From Phoenicimicrobium sp964438695 (GTDB taxonomy: Bacteria; Atribacterota; Phoenicimicrobiia; Phoenicimicrobiales; Phoenicimicrobiaceae): DNA of 26,601 nucleotides. This document shows, one piece after another, positions 1 to 9,352 of the stretch (the first letter of the stretch is position 1; each line of letters starts with the position of its first letter). The stretch is taken from NCBI GenBank assembly GCA_964438695.1, contig CAYTKP010000011.1:1-26601 (forward strand). The letters are read 5' to 3'. Both the position numbers and the translations under genes were made by a program. Under the pieces are notes generated by a model. That model saw only the letters and a list, made by a program, of their open reading frames with translations, did no database searches and was not told the origin of the DNA.

Positions 1-10
1 TTACTTAACC

Positions 11-2542
11 TTAATCTAAATTGGCTCTTTCTCCGGATATAAGGGCAACACTAGCTACTTTATCTTCTGGAGCAAGGTTCATTACTTTAACTCCCTGAGA
101 ATATCTTCCGGTCTTATGAATTTCTTCAACTGGAATCCTGATAACAACCCCCTGCTGGCTGATTAATACTATTTCATCTTCTTCTTCCACAACTTTAACA
201 GCTATTACCTCACCCTTTTCTTTAGTTAATTTAATAGACATCATTCCTCGGCTTCCCTGTCTTTTAAATCTTCTAAACTCTTTCAAAGAAGTTCTTTTAG
301 CATATCCTCCTTCAGTAATTAATAATAAATCTTTTTCTGAATCCGGTTCAACTAAATCAATATTTATAAGGTAATCTTGGGAACCAAAAATCATTCCCCT
401 TACACCGAGAGCACTTCTTCCCATAGACCTTATCAAGTTCCCAGAAAAACGAATTGATCTTCCCAATCTGGAGGTTAAAATAACATCTTCTTGGTTCTTA
501 GCAAGTCTTACTCCAACTAATTCATCTTCTGGGAGAAGACGAAGGGCAATAATCCCTACATTTCTTAGATTAGAAAAACTCGAAAGAGAGACTTTTTTTA
601 TCTTTCCTTTTTTAGTAGCCATAAATAGATACTTTTCATTATTTTCTTTATTCTCTTTCGATTCTTCTAACTCATTATTCTTTATTGGAATAAGAGTGGT
701 AACATGTTCCTCTTTATCAATACCCAATAGATTAATAATGGCAACCCCTCGGGAGGTTCTCCCTCCTTCAGGTATCTGATAAGCCCTTCTTTTGTAGACA
801 TTGCCTTTATTAGTAAAAAATAGTATATCATGAAGATTGGTAGTAACAAACAATTGATCTACAAAATCTTCTGTCTTAGTAGTCATCCCAATTTTTCCCT
901 TGCCCCCTCTTCTCTGCCTTCTATAAGTACTTAAAGGGAGGCGTTTTAGGTATCCATCTTGAGTATAAGTTATTACAATGTCTTCTTGGGCAATAAAATC
1001 TTCTATGTTATGTTCTCCCACATCTTCAATAATCATAGTTCTCCGCTCATCACCATATTTTTCTTTTAAACCTAGAAGTTCTTCTTTTATAAGTAACATC
1101 ATCTTTTTTTCATTTTGTAATATATCTTGTAAATAAGCGATACGCTTTATTAATTCTAAATATTCTTCTAAAATCTTCTCGGTCTCCAAGGAAGTAAGTC
1201 TCTGTAGTTTCATATCTAATATAGCCTGAGCTTGAATATCGCTTAATCCAAACCTGCTTTTAAGCTTGTTACGAGCTATATTAACATTCTTAGATTTTTT
1301 GATAATTTGGACTACTTCATCAATATTAGATAAAGCAATTTTTAACCCTTCTAAGATATGGGCCCTTTCTTTGGCTTTCTTTAAATCATATCTGGTTCTT
1401 TTTTCAACTACATCTTTGCGGTGGTCTAAAAAGCATCTTATTATTTCTCTCAAGTTTAAGGTTCTAGGACGACCATGGTCTATGGCCAAAAGGTTAATTC
1501 CGAAGGAAATCCTCATCTTGGTATGTTTGTATAAATTGTTTAAAACTATATCAACATTAGAACTCTTTTTTAATTCAATAACTACCCTCATGCCATTTCT
1601 ATCTGACTCATCTCTTAAACTCGTTATTTCGGGAATTTTCTTGTTCTGAACTAAATTAGCAATTTCCTCTACTAAATTAGCTTTGTTCACCTGATAAGGA
1701 AGTTCTTTTATGATTAAGCGAGGGTTATTTCTTCCCCCTTTATTGTCTCCGGTTAATCCTTCAGTAAACACTTGGGCCTGTAATTTTATAGACCCTTTTC
1801 CAGTCCTATAGGCATTTTTTATCCCCTCGGTACCACAGATTATTCCACCGGTAGGGAAGTCAGGTCCTTTGATTATGCTCATCAATTTATCTACAGTAAC
1901 TCCCGGGTCATCAATCATTAAAGCAATTCCATCAATTACCTCATTAAGATTATGAGGAGGAATATTAGTTGCCATTCCCACAGCAATCCCCGATGAACCA
2001 TTTATTAAGAGATTAGGAATTTTGCTAGGTAATACTTCGGGTTCTTCTAAGGAACCATCAAAATTAGAAATAAAATTAACTGTTTCTTTGTTTATATCAG
2101 TTAGTAACTCCTCCGCAATCTTAGACATACGAATTTCCGTATAGCGCATCGCGGCAGCAGCATCACCATCCACCGAACCAAAATTACCCTGTCCGTCAAC
2201 AAGAGGATAACGACAGGAAAAATCTTGAGCCATTCTAACAATAGTATCATATACAGCTGTATCTCCGTGAGGATGATATTTTCCCAGGGTTTCCCCTACA
2301 ATTCGAGCAGACTTCTTATAAGGTTTATCAGAAGTATTGCCCAGCTTGCTCATTGCATATAAAACACGGCGATGAACCGGCTTTAAACCATCACGAGCAT
2401 CGGGCAAAGCTCTACCAATTATTACACTCATAGCATAACTAAGATAGGCGTCTTTTACTTCCTCTCCAATATCGGTAAGCAACTCTTTATTCTTTTTAAT
2501 TATTTTTTCTTCTTTTTTTAAATCTTTATTCTCTTTTTTCAT
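11..2542 (-). CDS. gyrA: DNA gyrase subunit A
   Basis: Cleavage and rejoining subunit of DNA gyrase, which with GyrB introduces negative supercoils ahead of the fork. The N-terminal breakage-reunion domain carries the catalytic tyrosine in AAAMRYTE (Tyr134 from the ATG) and the quinolone-pocket segment HPHGDTAVYD, with Thr where E. coli has Ser83. The C-terminal beta-pinwheel contains the GyrA box QRRGGKG, which separates it from ParC. At about 843 residues it is full length. I chose the ATG at 2540-2542 because it has a GAGGA ribosome binding site about 11 bases upstream. An in-frame TTG 18 bases earlier has no such site. It follows gyrB in the same direction after a 182-base gap, so the two are probably co-transcribed. 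The gap holds a short inverted repeat (CCAGTT/AACTGG, 2630-2649) of unknown role. Confidence 0.97.
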   Translation of the reverse strand: MKKENKDLKKEEKIIKKNKELLTDIGEEVKDAYLSYAMSVIIGRALPDARDGLKPVHRRVLYAMSKLGNTSDKPYKKSARIVGETLGKYHPHGDTAVYDTIVRMAQDFSCRYPLVDGQGNFGSVDGDAAAAMRYTEIRMSKIAEELLTDINKETVNFISNFDGSLEEPEVLPSKIPNLLINGSSGIAVGMATNIPPHNLNEVIDGIALMIDDPGVTVDKLMSIIKGPDFPTGGIICGTEGIKNAYRTGKGSIKLQAQVFTEGLTGDNKGGRNNPRLIIKELPYQVNKANLVEEIANLVQNKKIPEITSLRDESDRNGMRVVIELKKSSNVDIVLNNLYKHTKMRISFGINLLAIDHGRPRTLNLREIIRCFLDHRKDVVEKRTRYDLKKAKERAHILEGLKIALSNIDEVVQIIKKSKNVNIARNKLKSRFGLSDIQAQAILDMKLQRLTSLETEKILEEYLELIKRIAYLQDILQNEKKMMLLIKEELLGLKEKYGDERRTMIIEDVGEHNIEDFIAQEDIVITYTQDGYLKRLPLSTYRRQRRGGKGKIGMTTKTEDFVDQLFVTTNLHDILFFTNKGNVYKRRAYQIPEGGRTSRGVAIINLLGIDKEEHVTTLIPIKNNELEESKENKENNEKYLFMATKKGKIKKVSLSSFSNLRNVGIIALRLLPEDELVGVRLAKNQEDVILTSRLGRSIRFSGNLIRSMGRSALGVRGMIFGSQDYLINIDLVEPDSEKDLLLITEGGYAKRTSLKEFRRFKRQGSRGMMSIKLTKEKGEVIAVKVVEEEDEIVLISQQGVVIRIPVEEIHKTGRYSQGVKVMNLAPEDKVASVALISGERANLD

Positions 2543-2724
2543 AACTTTAAAATTCCTCAATTAGAGTAGTCATTAATATATTTTATCTCGTTTATAGTCT
2601 ATAATTATTCGGTTACCCAATTTTGTTTACCAGTTCACTGATTAACTGGCTAACTTGCCAACCACCTAATGAGATACCATTCGAGAGTCTTATCCCTGAG
2701 GAAACGAGATTACTGATATGCTAT

Positions 2725-4674
2725 TTAGATATCAAGCTCTTTAACATCTAAACTATGTTTATAGATAAAATCTTTTCTGGGTTCTACCTTATCACCCATC
2801 AACACAGTAAACATCTCATCCGCTTCTAAGGCATCTTCTAAGGTTATCTTTTTTAAGATTCTGGTTTCTGGATTCATAGTGGTCTCCCAGAGCTGTCCTG
2901 GGTTCATTTCACCCAGACCTTTATATCTCTGAATTGAAGGATTACCATTAATCTCTTTTAGTTTTATATTCAACTCCTGGTCATCAAAAAGGTAATAACT
3001 TTTCTTATTAAATTCAATTTTATAAAGTGGTGGGCGGGCAATATAGATATTCCCTCTTTCCACTAAAGGCTTCATATATCGGAAGAAAAAAGTTAAGAGA
3101 AGTGTCTTTATGTGAGCACCATCGACATCAGCGTCAGTCATTATTACTATTTTATAATATCTCAATTTTCCTATATCTAAATCTTCTCCTATATTGATCC
3201 CCAAAGCAGTAATAATAGAACGTATTTCGTTATTTTCTAATATTTTATGCAAACGGGCTTTCTCTACATTTAAGACTTTCCCTCTTAAGGGCATAATGGC
3301 TTGAAATCTTCTATCTCTTCCTTGTTTTGCTGACCCACCGGCAGAATCTCCTTCTACCAAAAACAACTCTCTATATCGAGGATCCTTTTCTGAACAGTCA
3401 GCTAATTTCCCAGGAAGAGTTCCAAGATTCAACCCATTTTTTTGTCTTACTAAATCGCGAGCTCTTCGTGCAGCTTCTCGAGACTTTAAAGCAGAAATAG
3501 ATTTAGCTAATATCTTTTTGGCAACCTCTGGATTTTCGTTAAAGAAATTATTCAACCCTTCAGAGACTATAGCTGAGACAACCCCTCTTACCTCACTATT
3601 CCCCAACTTCGTCTTAGTTTGTCCTTCAAATTGGGGATTTAACAACTTTACGCTTATTACTGCGGTTAAACCTTCTCTTACATCACTTCCTGACAGATTA
3701 TTTTCATTTTCTTTTAGAGAAAATTTCTTGAAGTTAGACACTATACTATTTCGGGCATAATCATTTACAATTCTAGTAATAGCAGCTTTAAACCCTACTA
3801 AATGAGTTCCACCTTCCTCATTATTAATATTATTGGCAAAACTTAGTATATTTTCTAAATATCCACTATTATATTGGAGGGCAACTTCTACTTCTATGTC
3901 ATCCTTTTTTCCGCTAATATATATAGGAGTCTTAAATAACACATCTTTATTTTTGTTTAAATGTTTTACAAATTCAATGATTCCTCCATTGTATTTATAA
4001 GAAATTTCTTTACCGGGCTCTCTTTTATCTTTTAAATCAATCCTCACTCCAGCATTTAAAAAAGCTAATTCTCTTAAACGGTGGGCAATTATATCGAAAT
4101 TAAAATTTATCACTTCAAAAATCTCCGGATCAGGCCTAAAGGTAATTTTTGTCCCTGTTCGAGAAGATCTTCCAATTACTTTTAATTTTGTTACAGGAAT
4201 GCCTCTTTCAAATCTCTGATAAAAAACCTTAGAATCTCTTCTTACCTCTACTTCTAACCATTCAGAAAGTGCATTAACTACTGAGATGCCTACCCCGTGT
4301 AAACCTCCAGCGACTCGGTATCCACCTCCTCCAAACTTTCCCCCTGCATGTAGTTTAGTGAAAACTATGGTTACTGCTGGCTCTCCAGTAGATTTATGAA
4401 TATCAACTGGAATGCCTCTGCCATCATCTGTCACAGAAATACTGTTGTCGGTTTGGATAATTACCTCAATCTTTTTACAAAAACCAGCCATAGCTTCATC
4501 AATACTATTGTCCACAACTTCATCTACCAAATGATGTAGTCCTCTGCTGGCTGTATTTCCAATATACATACCTGGTCTTTTTCTGACCGCCTCTAATCCT
4601 TCTAAAACCTGTATTTGTTTAGCAGTATACTGATTATCAATTTCTGGGATTTCTTTTTTACTTCTCTCCACCAT
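2725..4674 (-). CDS. gyrB: DNA gyrase subunit B
   Basis: ATPase subunit of DNA gyrase. The GHKL ATP-binding domain is seen in DEVVDNSIDEA (about residues 51-61) and DDGRGIP (83-89). The transducer domain follows, then the TOPRIM metal-binding domain with EGDSAGGSA and MTDADVDGAHI. The C-terminal QRYKGLGEMNPGQLWETTM is typical of GyrB. At 649 residues it matches the short GyrB form without the extra insert of enterobacterial proteins. The ATG is preceded by TTGGAG seven bases upstream. A promoter at 4817-4845 and a leader hairpin at 4695-4721 lie upstream on the same strand, so the gyrB-gyrA unit appears to have its own start separate from dnaA-dnaN-recF-dciA. Confidence 0.97.
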   Translation of the reverse strand: MVERSKKEIPEIDNQYTAKQIQVLEGLEAVRKRPGMYIGNTASRGLHHLVDEVVDNSIDEAMAGFCKKIEVIIQTDNSISVTDDGRGIPVDIHKSTGEPAVTIVFTKLHAGGKFGGGGYRVAGGLHGVGISVVNALSEWLEVEVRRDSKVFYQRFERGIPVTKLKVIGRSSRTGTKITFRPDPEIFEVINFNFDIIAHRLRELAFLNAGVRIDLKDKREPGKEISYKYNGGIIEFVKHLNKNKDVLFKTPIYISGKKDDIEVEVALQYNSGYLENILSFANNINNEEGGTHLVGFKAAITRIVNDYARNSIVSNFKKFSLKENENNLSGSDVREGLTAVISVKLLNPQFEGQTKTKLGNSEVRGVVSAIVSEGLNNFFNENPEVAKKILAKSISALKSREAARRARDLVRQKNGLNLGTLPGKLADCSEKDPRYRELFLVEGDSAGGSAKQGRDRRFQAIMPLRGKVLNVEKARLHKILENNEIRSIITALGINIGEDLDIGKLRYYKIVIMTDADVDGAHIKTLLLTFFFRYMKPLVERGNIYIARPPLYKIEFNKKSYYLFDDQELNIKLKEINGNPSIQRYKGLGEMNPGQLWETTMNPETRILKKITLEDALEADEMFTVLMGDKVEPRKDFIYKHSLDVKELDI

Positions 4675-4694
4675 TCCTTAACTCCAATCAAAAT

Positions 4695-4721
4695 GAAACC
4701 GCAGCTTTTGGCCACGGTTTC
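4695..4721 (-). promoter_or_regulatory. gyrB leader hairpin
   Basis: On the minus strand an 11-bp stem, GAAACCGTGGC paired with GCTGCGGTTTC across a CAAAA loop, ends about 15 bases before the gyrB ribosome binding site. Two of the pairs are G-U in the gyrB-sense RNA and become C-A mismatches on the other strand, so the structure fits gyrB mRNA better than the antisense. There is no T-run, so it is not a standard terminator. A role in mRNA stability or translation of gyrase is an inference. Confidence 0.55.
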
Positions 4722-4816
4722 CGCTTTTTATTTCCTTATATATAAATTGCTCTATTCTATATTTATAGTTTATAATAAAATTTTTTATTCTAAATTCCAA
4801 AAAATCAATCTAACTA

Positions 4817-4845
4817 ATAATACTACATTATAAGCCTTTTGTCAA
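4817..4845 (-). promoter_or_regulatory. Predicted sigma-70 promoter for gyrB-gyrA
   Basis: Reading leftward, TTGACA (4840-4845) and TATTAT (4817-4822) are separated by exactly 17 bases. This gives a perfect -35 and a 5/6 -10. It sits about 145 bases upstream of the gyrB start and just past the end of the upstream dciA-like gene. A TATAAT-like string also lies inside the spacer but at the wrong distance from the -35. Confidence 0.6.
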
Positions 4846-4927
4846 AATTGCCCTTCCACCAATTTTATATTAACCTCACACTATCTTTGTCTTACTATAT
4901 ACCTAAAAGGAAGCGTGAATAATTTAT

Positions 4928-5242
4928 TTAGGTATTAAAATACGAAGGTTGAACTCTAAATCGGAGATCGAATATTATTTGTTCTTTTGCCTTAAGGTTT
5001 ATTTTATTAATGATTTCTCCTCTTCTTAAATTCAATTCATTAGCCCAAACACTACTTTTCACCCTTAAAAATAGAATCTGGTCTTGTATCTTAATTGGTT
5101 GTGTATTTTGAGCAATTTCTTCACCTACCACTTCTTCCCAACAATTTATTACTTGATATCCCTTTATTTTTTTGTCCCATCTTTTTTCTTTAAAGAAATC
5201 TTCTAAGGCCTCTCTAAAGGAAGCAATATCTCTTCTTTTCAT
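4928..5242 (-). CDS. DciA-like protein (DUF721), predicted replicative helicase loader
   Basis: A 104-residue protein with the DUF721/DciA pattern: a charged N-terminus, the WEEVVGEEIAQNTQPIKI segment, then LFLRVKSSVWANELNLRR and a KINL stretch leading to a beta-rich end (LRFRVQP). DciA proteins interact with the replicative helicase DnaB and act in helicase loading or activation in bacteria that lack DnaC/DnaI loaders. The ATG overlaps the recF stop as ATGA, which indicates translational coupling. Its place between recF and gyrB is a common location for DUF721 genes. The assignment rests on visible motifs, size and context. No search was possible. Confidence 0.82.
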   Translation of the reverse strand: MKRRDIASFREALEDFFKEKRWDKKIKGYQVINCWEEVVGEEIAQNTQPIKIQDQILFLRVKSSVWANELNLRRGEIINKINLKAKEQIIFDLRFRVQPSYFNT

Positions 5243-6381
5243 AAGACAGATACCTTCCCCGCTTCTACTTTAAAAATCTTACCCTTTTTTATAATATAAT
5301 TATCAAAGTAATTTAAGTTTATACTAGTAATAAAAGCTTGGACCTTCTTTTTAATAATTAGATTTATTAAAAAATGCCTTCTCTCTTCATCTAATTCAGA
5401 CATAACATCATCTAGCAATAATACAGGATATACTCCTTCTCTCTCCTTAATTAAATCTAACTCTCCTAATTTTAGAGAAAGTATAGAAGTTCTTTGCTGT
5501 CCTTGTGAACCATAAAAAGCAACATTGGCGTTATTGATAGAAACTAAAAAATCATCTCTGTGGGGCCCATACAGGGTTGTCTTATGATCTAACTCTTTAT
5601 CCTTATATCTTTCAATTTTATTTTTAAATGCTTCTAAGATTAAAGACAAATCTTCTTCTTTTAAATCTCCAATTATGTTATTCTGATAGGATATTTTTAA
5701 ATTTTCTTTTCCTTTAGTAATTTCCTGATGAAATTTGTTCGCCAGATAGTTCATCTTCTTTAAAAACTTGATTCTGGTTAAAATCAAAAAAGATCCTCTT
5801 TTTATAAGCTGAGGATCCCAAATTAAAAGACTTTTTCTTGTTTCTCTTCTATTATCACTTCTTCTTAATATATTATTACGGTGTCCCAAAATCCTCTCAT
5901 ACTCTAATAAATACCTTTGATACAAAGGATAAATCTGGGATATCTGTTCGTTTAAGAATCTCCTTCTTAAAGAAGGGGATCCCTTTATTATTTGCAGATG
6001 TTCAGGGGAGAATACCACCCCTTTAAATTCTTTATTTAAAATAAATTTACTCAATCTATTTTGGTTTAGTTTAATAACTTTAATTAATTTTATTTTACTT
6101 AAACTTTCAATTTTTTTTTCTAAAGATATGTTTACCTTAAATATTTCCTCTTTTTTATTAATTTCCCCAAAAAGATAGGAAATATTATTGTCCCAATTTA
6201 TTAGTTGTCTATCATTGTTTGTCTTATAAGAGGCTCCGCGAATAAGCACGGTCATCGCTTCAAGTATATTAGTCTTTCCTTGAGCATTATCTCCAATAAA
6301 AATATTAAGATTAGAGTCAAATTTTATAGAGATATTTAAGAAATTTCTATAATTTAGTAGTCTTATTTTGACAAAATACAA
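5239..6381 (-). CDS. recF: DNA replication and repair protein RecF
   Basis: SMC-like ATPase that helps load RecA at gaps and stalled forks. Walker A is GDNAQGKT (residues 30-37), with Ala-Gln where Gly-Ser or Gly-Ala is more usual. The ABC signature is in GSQGQQRTSILSLKLGE and Walker B in LLLDDVMSELDEERR near the C-terminus. At 380 residues it is full length and starts with the usual N-terminal strand and LNYRNF. The start is TTG with AGGA eight bases upstream, and no ATG nearby fits. It lies 82 bases downstream of dnaN and overlaps the dciA-like gene by four bases, so all are probably read from the dnaA side. Confidence 0.95.
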   Translation of the reverse strand: MYFVKIRLLNYRNFLNISIKFDSNLNIFIGDNAQGKTNILEAMTVLIRGASYKTNNDRQLINWDNNISYLFGEINKKEEIFKVNISLEKKIESLSKIKLIKVIKLNQNRLSKFILNKEFKGVVFSPEHLQIIKGSPSLRRRFLNEQISQIYPLYQRYLLEYERILGHRNNILRRSDNRRETRKSLLIWDPQLIKRGSFLILTRIKFLKKMNYLANKFHQEITKGKENLKISYQNNIIGDLKEEDLSLILEAFKNKIERYKDKELDHKTTLYGPHRDDFLVSINNANVAFYGSQGQQRTSILSLKLGELDLIKEREGVYPVLLLDDVMSELDEERRHFLINLIIKKKVQAFITSINLNYFDNYIIKKGKIFKVEAGKVSVL

Positions 6382-6463
6382 TTTCTTTTCCTGTTCTATT
6401 TTTAAAGATATTTAGTTCTGGTTTTTAGCCTTCTCTTTTAATATAATAATTATATTTAATCTA

Positions 6464-7645
6464 TCAATCTGTCCTTACTGGCATTATAATATAAGTATAA
6501 CTTTTATCCTTGTCAGGGGCAATAATTGCTGGATTTAAAGGATCATTTAATTTTATTAAAATATTATCAGCGTTTATTACCCTTATAACATCTAAAATAT
6601 ATTTAGAATTAAAGGTTATTGTAATATTTTCTCCTTTTTTAAAGCAAGGGATTCTCTCTAAGGCTTCTCCCACACTGGGACTTTCTGCTTTTAAGATTAT
6701 TTCGCATCTGTCTTCAATTTTAATATTCTCTTTTTTATTAACTACTTCCATCTTTACTGTATTTAGATCTTCTCTTACAAATAAAGAAACCCTCTCTATT
6801 TTTTCTCTAAAATCATTGTTATCCACTTTTACTTCTGTTTTGAAGGAATTCGGAATAATTTGATGATAATTAGGGAATTGCCCTTCTATTAATCTTGAGT
6901 ATAGTCTTATATTATTGCGACCGTCTGGGTATAAAATAAAAATTATCTGTCTTTCTCCAACTCTTATTTCTATAAATACATCTTCATCATCAGATAGTAA
7001 TTTATATAATTCTGACAAAGCTCTATATGGTATTATCACTTCTATCTCATTAGTGGAGGTTTCCTCTATATCTGTTTTCCCGGCTCCAACTTTCACCCCT
7101 GATATATTCTTATAGGAAAGTCTATGGCTATCTGTGGCAACTACTTCTATTTTATTATTTGTTATTCTTAATAAAACTCCATTTAAAAAAGATCCACTTT
7201 CGTCTTTAGAAGTGGCAAAAATAGTTTGATATATTGCTTCTTTAAACATCTTCTGTTTTATTTTAATCTTGGATTTAATTTTAATTTCAGGAAAGTTAGA
7301 AAATTCTTCTCCAGAAAAGCCTAAAATTTTATAGGTTGAATTATTTTCCCGAATAATAATATTATTGTTATCCGAACTCTCTATTTCTATATTTCCTTCG
7401 GGAAATTTTCTAATCAATTCACCAATTATTTTATTTGGTATTACAACAGAACCACTTTCTATTACTTGAGCTGGTATATAACAATCTATTCCGATTTCTA
7501 AGTCGGTTGCAAATAGATGTATTTTATTATTGTTTACTTCAAATAGTATACCATTATAGATAGGCAATCCAATTTTAGTAGATATTCCTTTTTGAACTAT
7601 TTGGATACCATGAAGCAAACTTTTTTGCGAACAAATAAAATTCAT
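6464..7645 (-). CDS. dnaN: DNA polymerase III subunit beta (sliding clamp)
   Basis: Ring-shaped processivity clamp that tethers DNA polymerase III to DNA. The 393-residue protein shows the three-domain clamp pattern: an N-terminal QKSLLHGIQIVQKGIS segment, the ATDSHRLS motif in the second domain, and a C-terminal end YIIMPVR that matches the conserved clamp tail. The ATG follows AAGGAGG with a rather long spacing of about 13 bases. It is the second gene of the dnaA-dnaN-recF-dciA run, and its leader is the AT-rich flank of the predicted unwinding element. Confidence 0.95.
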   Translation of the reverse strand: MNFICSQKSLLHGIQIVQKGISTKIGLPIYNGILFEVNNNKIHLFATDLEIGIDCYIPAQVIESGSVVIPNKIIGELIRKFPEGNIEIESSDNNNIIIRENNSTYKILGFSGEEFSNFPEIKIKSKIKIKQKMFKEAIYQTIFATSKDESGSFLNGVLLRITNNKIEVVATDSHRLSYKNISGVKVGAGKTDIEETSTNEIEVIIPYRALSELYKLLSDDEDVFIEIRVGERQIIFILYPDGRNNIRLYSRLIEGQFPNYHQIIPNSFKTEVKVDNNDFREKIERVSLFVREDLNTVKMEVVNKKENIKIEDRCEIILKAESPSVGEALERIPCFKKGENITITFNSKYILDVIRVINADNILIKLNDPLNPAIIAPDKDKSYTYIIMPVRTD

Positions 7646-7678
7646 TTTATTATTTTATCCTCCTTATTTTTATAATTT

Positions 7679-7730
7679 AATAAATAAAAATAGTATTAGT
7701 AATAGTAGGCCATGTTGAAACTGTGGAAAA
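7679..7730 (-). other. oriC: Predicted origin basal unwinding system (oriC): DnaA box plus DnaA-trio
   Basis: Reading on the minus strand from dnaA toward dnaN: DnaA box TTTTCCACA (7722-7730), a weaker box-like TTTCAACAT, a GGCC cluster (7708-7711), then trinucleotide steps CTA CTA TTA CTA ATA CTA followed by TTT TTA TTT. Eight of the nine steps fit the [C/T]T[A/T] complement of the published DnaA-trio. An AT-only stretch then runs to the dnaN ribosome binding site. As I recall it, the B. subtilis origin has the same order and the same orientation between dnaA and dnaN. The rest of the 342-base gap (7646-7987) is AT-rich, with a box-like TTATTAACA at 7866-7874 and no gene. Confidence 0.72.
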
Positions 7731-7987
7731 TAGAAGAAGTTATATATTTTGTTTTTAGATAAACTGGGGAAAAAAATAAGGATAAATTTTAAATATATAA
7801 ACCTATTCCCCAATATTATATTAAATATAACATAAATGAAAAGAAATTAACATTTTTTAAAAAGGTTATTAACAGTAAAATTATTAAAGAGTAATCCTTA
7901 AATAAGTTTGTTATCCCTTTTTGTTTATATAATATAATTTATAGATTTGATAATTTTTTTAAAATTTATTTTTTTAAAAGTAAACAA

Positions 7988-9352
7988 CTATTCATTTTTA
8001 ATTTTAAAAGTCAAGTTTTCTATAGTAGATTTTAAACTCTTGTCTTTTTCAATTTTATTCTTAATTTTGATATATGAATGGAGAATAGTGGTATGATCTT
8101 TTCCTCCAAATATTTCTCCGATTGCAGGTAAAGAAAAATCTGTTAATTCACGAGAGAGATAGATAGCTATTTGTCTAGCCAGTACAATATTTTTTGTTCT
8201 TTTTTTAGATAATAAAGCACTAAGTTTTATATTAAAGTAATCAGCAGTTATTTTCTGGATTTGGCTAATCGATATTTCTTTATTTTCTATAGGAATTATA
8301 TCTTTTAATATTTTTTGAGCTAAAGGAATAGATAAACTATTTTTAGTTAGCGTGGAAAAAGCAATCAATTTAGTCAAAGCTCCTTCTAATTGTCTTATAT
8401 TAGAAGGAATTTTAACTGCGATAAAATTAATTACTTCAGAAGGAATATCTAAGTTTTCTGTTTGTGCCTTTTTCCTTAAAATTGCTATTCGGGTTTCTAA
8501 ATCAGGAGGTTGTATATCAGTAATTAATCCCCATTCAAATCTGGAAATTAACCGGTCTTCTAAGGTTGGTATTTCTTTAGGGGGGCGATCACTAGTGATT
8601 ACAATTTGTTTATTAGAGTCATATAATGTATTAAAAGTATGGAAAAATTCTTCCTGGGTTCTTTCTTTACCAGCTAAAAATTGTATATCATCAATTAACA
8701 AAACATCAACACTGCGATATTTATCACGAAATGGACCGGTGCGATCATCTCGGATAGAATTGATTAACTCATTAGTAAATTTTTCAGAAGAGATATATAA
8801 AACATTTGTTTTTTTCTTCAAGCTATTTTGTAATATATGATTACCGATAGCTTGCATTAGATGAGTTTTCCCTAATCCTACCCCTCCATATACAAAAAGA
8901 GGGTTATAAGTCTTTGCGGGAGATTGGGCTACTGCCAGACAGGCTGCATGGGCAAATCTATTTCCATTTCCAACTACAAAAGTATCAAAAGTATACTTTG
9001 GCTGTAAGAAAAATTCGATATTATTATCAACATTGTTAATTTTGGACTCTATTTTTTTTATTTTATTATTTTGAATAACTTTAGAAGACCTTAAAGTAGA
9101 TGTTTTAAATTTTATATTTATATCTTCTTTTAAGTTCAATAAACTAGTTAAAAGGTTTTTAATGAATTCAATATAATGTTTTTCTAACCATTCTTTACAG
9201 AAATCATTAGGTACAGCAATAATTAACTCATTGTCTTTAAATTTTACAATTTTTGTTTGGCTGAACCAGCTGTTATACGCTTGAGGAGGTAGTTTATCTT
9301 TTGCAGCCTGTAATATTTTATCCCAAAGATTATTATTGTCTATAAAACTCAT
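7988..9352 (-). CDS. dnaA: Chromosomal replication initiator protein DnaA
   Basis: AAA+ protein that binds DnaA boxes and opens oriC. Domain I (residues 1-80) includes WFSQTKIVKF. A short Asn/Lys-rich linker follows, then the AAA+ domain with Walker A GGVGLGKTH (156-164), Walker B LLIDDIQFL and a C-terminal helix-turn-helix with the signature GGKDHTTILHSYIKI. At 454 residues it is normal length. I chose the ATG at 9350-9352 because GGTGGGG lies seven bases before it. A TTG 21 bases upstream would place that ribosome binding site inside the gene. DnaA boxes on both sides (7722-7730 and 9476-9647) suggest origin function and autoregulation. A TATAAT at 9392-9397 (minus strand) could be a -10, but I see no good -35. 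Confidence 0.97.
   Translation of the reverse strand: MSFIDNNNLWDKILQAAKDKLPPQAYNSWFSQTKIVKFKDNELIIAVPNDFCKEWLEKHYIEFIKNLLTSLLNLKEDINIKFKTSTLRSSKVIQNNKIKKIESKINNVDNNIEFFLQPKYTFDTFVVGNGNRFAHAACLAVAQSPAKTYNPLFVYGGVGLGKTHLMQAIGNHILQNSLKKKTNVLYISSEKFTNELINSIRDDRTGPFRDKYRSVDVLLIDDIQFLAGKERTQEEFFHTFNTLYDSNKQIVITSDRPPKEIPTLEDRLISRFEWGLITDIQPPDLETRIAILRKKAQTENLDIPSEVINFIAVKIPSNIRQLEGALTKLIAFSTLTKNSLSIPLAQKILKDIIPIENKEISISQIQKITADYFNIKLSALLSKKRTKNIVLARQIAIYLSRELTDFSLPAIGEIFGGKDHTTILHSYIKIKNKIEKDKSLKSTIENLTFKIKNE

Noticed and set aside
2543..2560. TTG start that lengthens gyrA by six codons
   Set aside because: No ribosome binding site precedes it, while GAGGA fits the ATG at 2542.
4826..4845. TATAAT-like string close to the gyrB -35
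   Set aside because: It is only about seven bases from TTGACA. The TATTAT at 17-base spacing fits better.
8352..8840. 162-codon plus-strand open frame inside dnaA
   Set aside because: It is fully antisense to the conserved AAA+ domain of DnaA and resembles no known protein.
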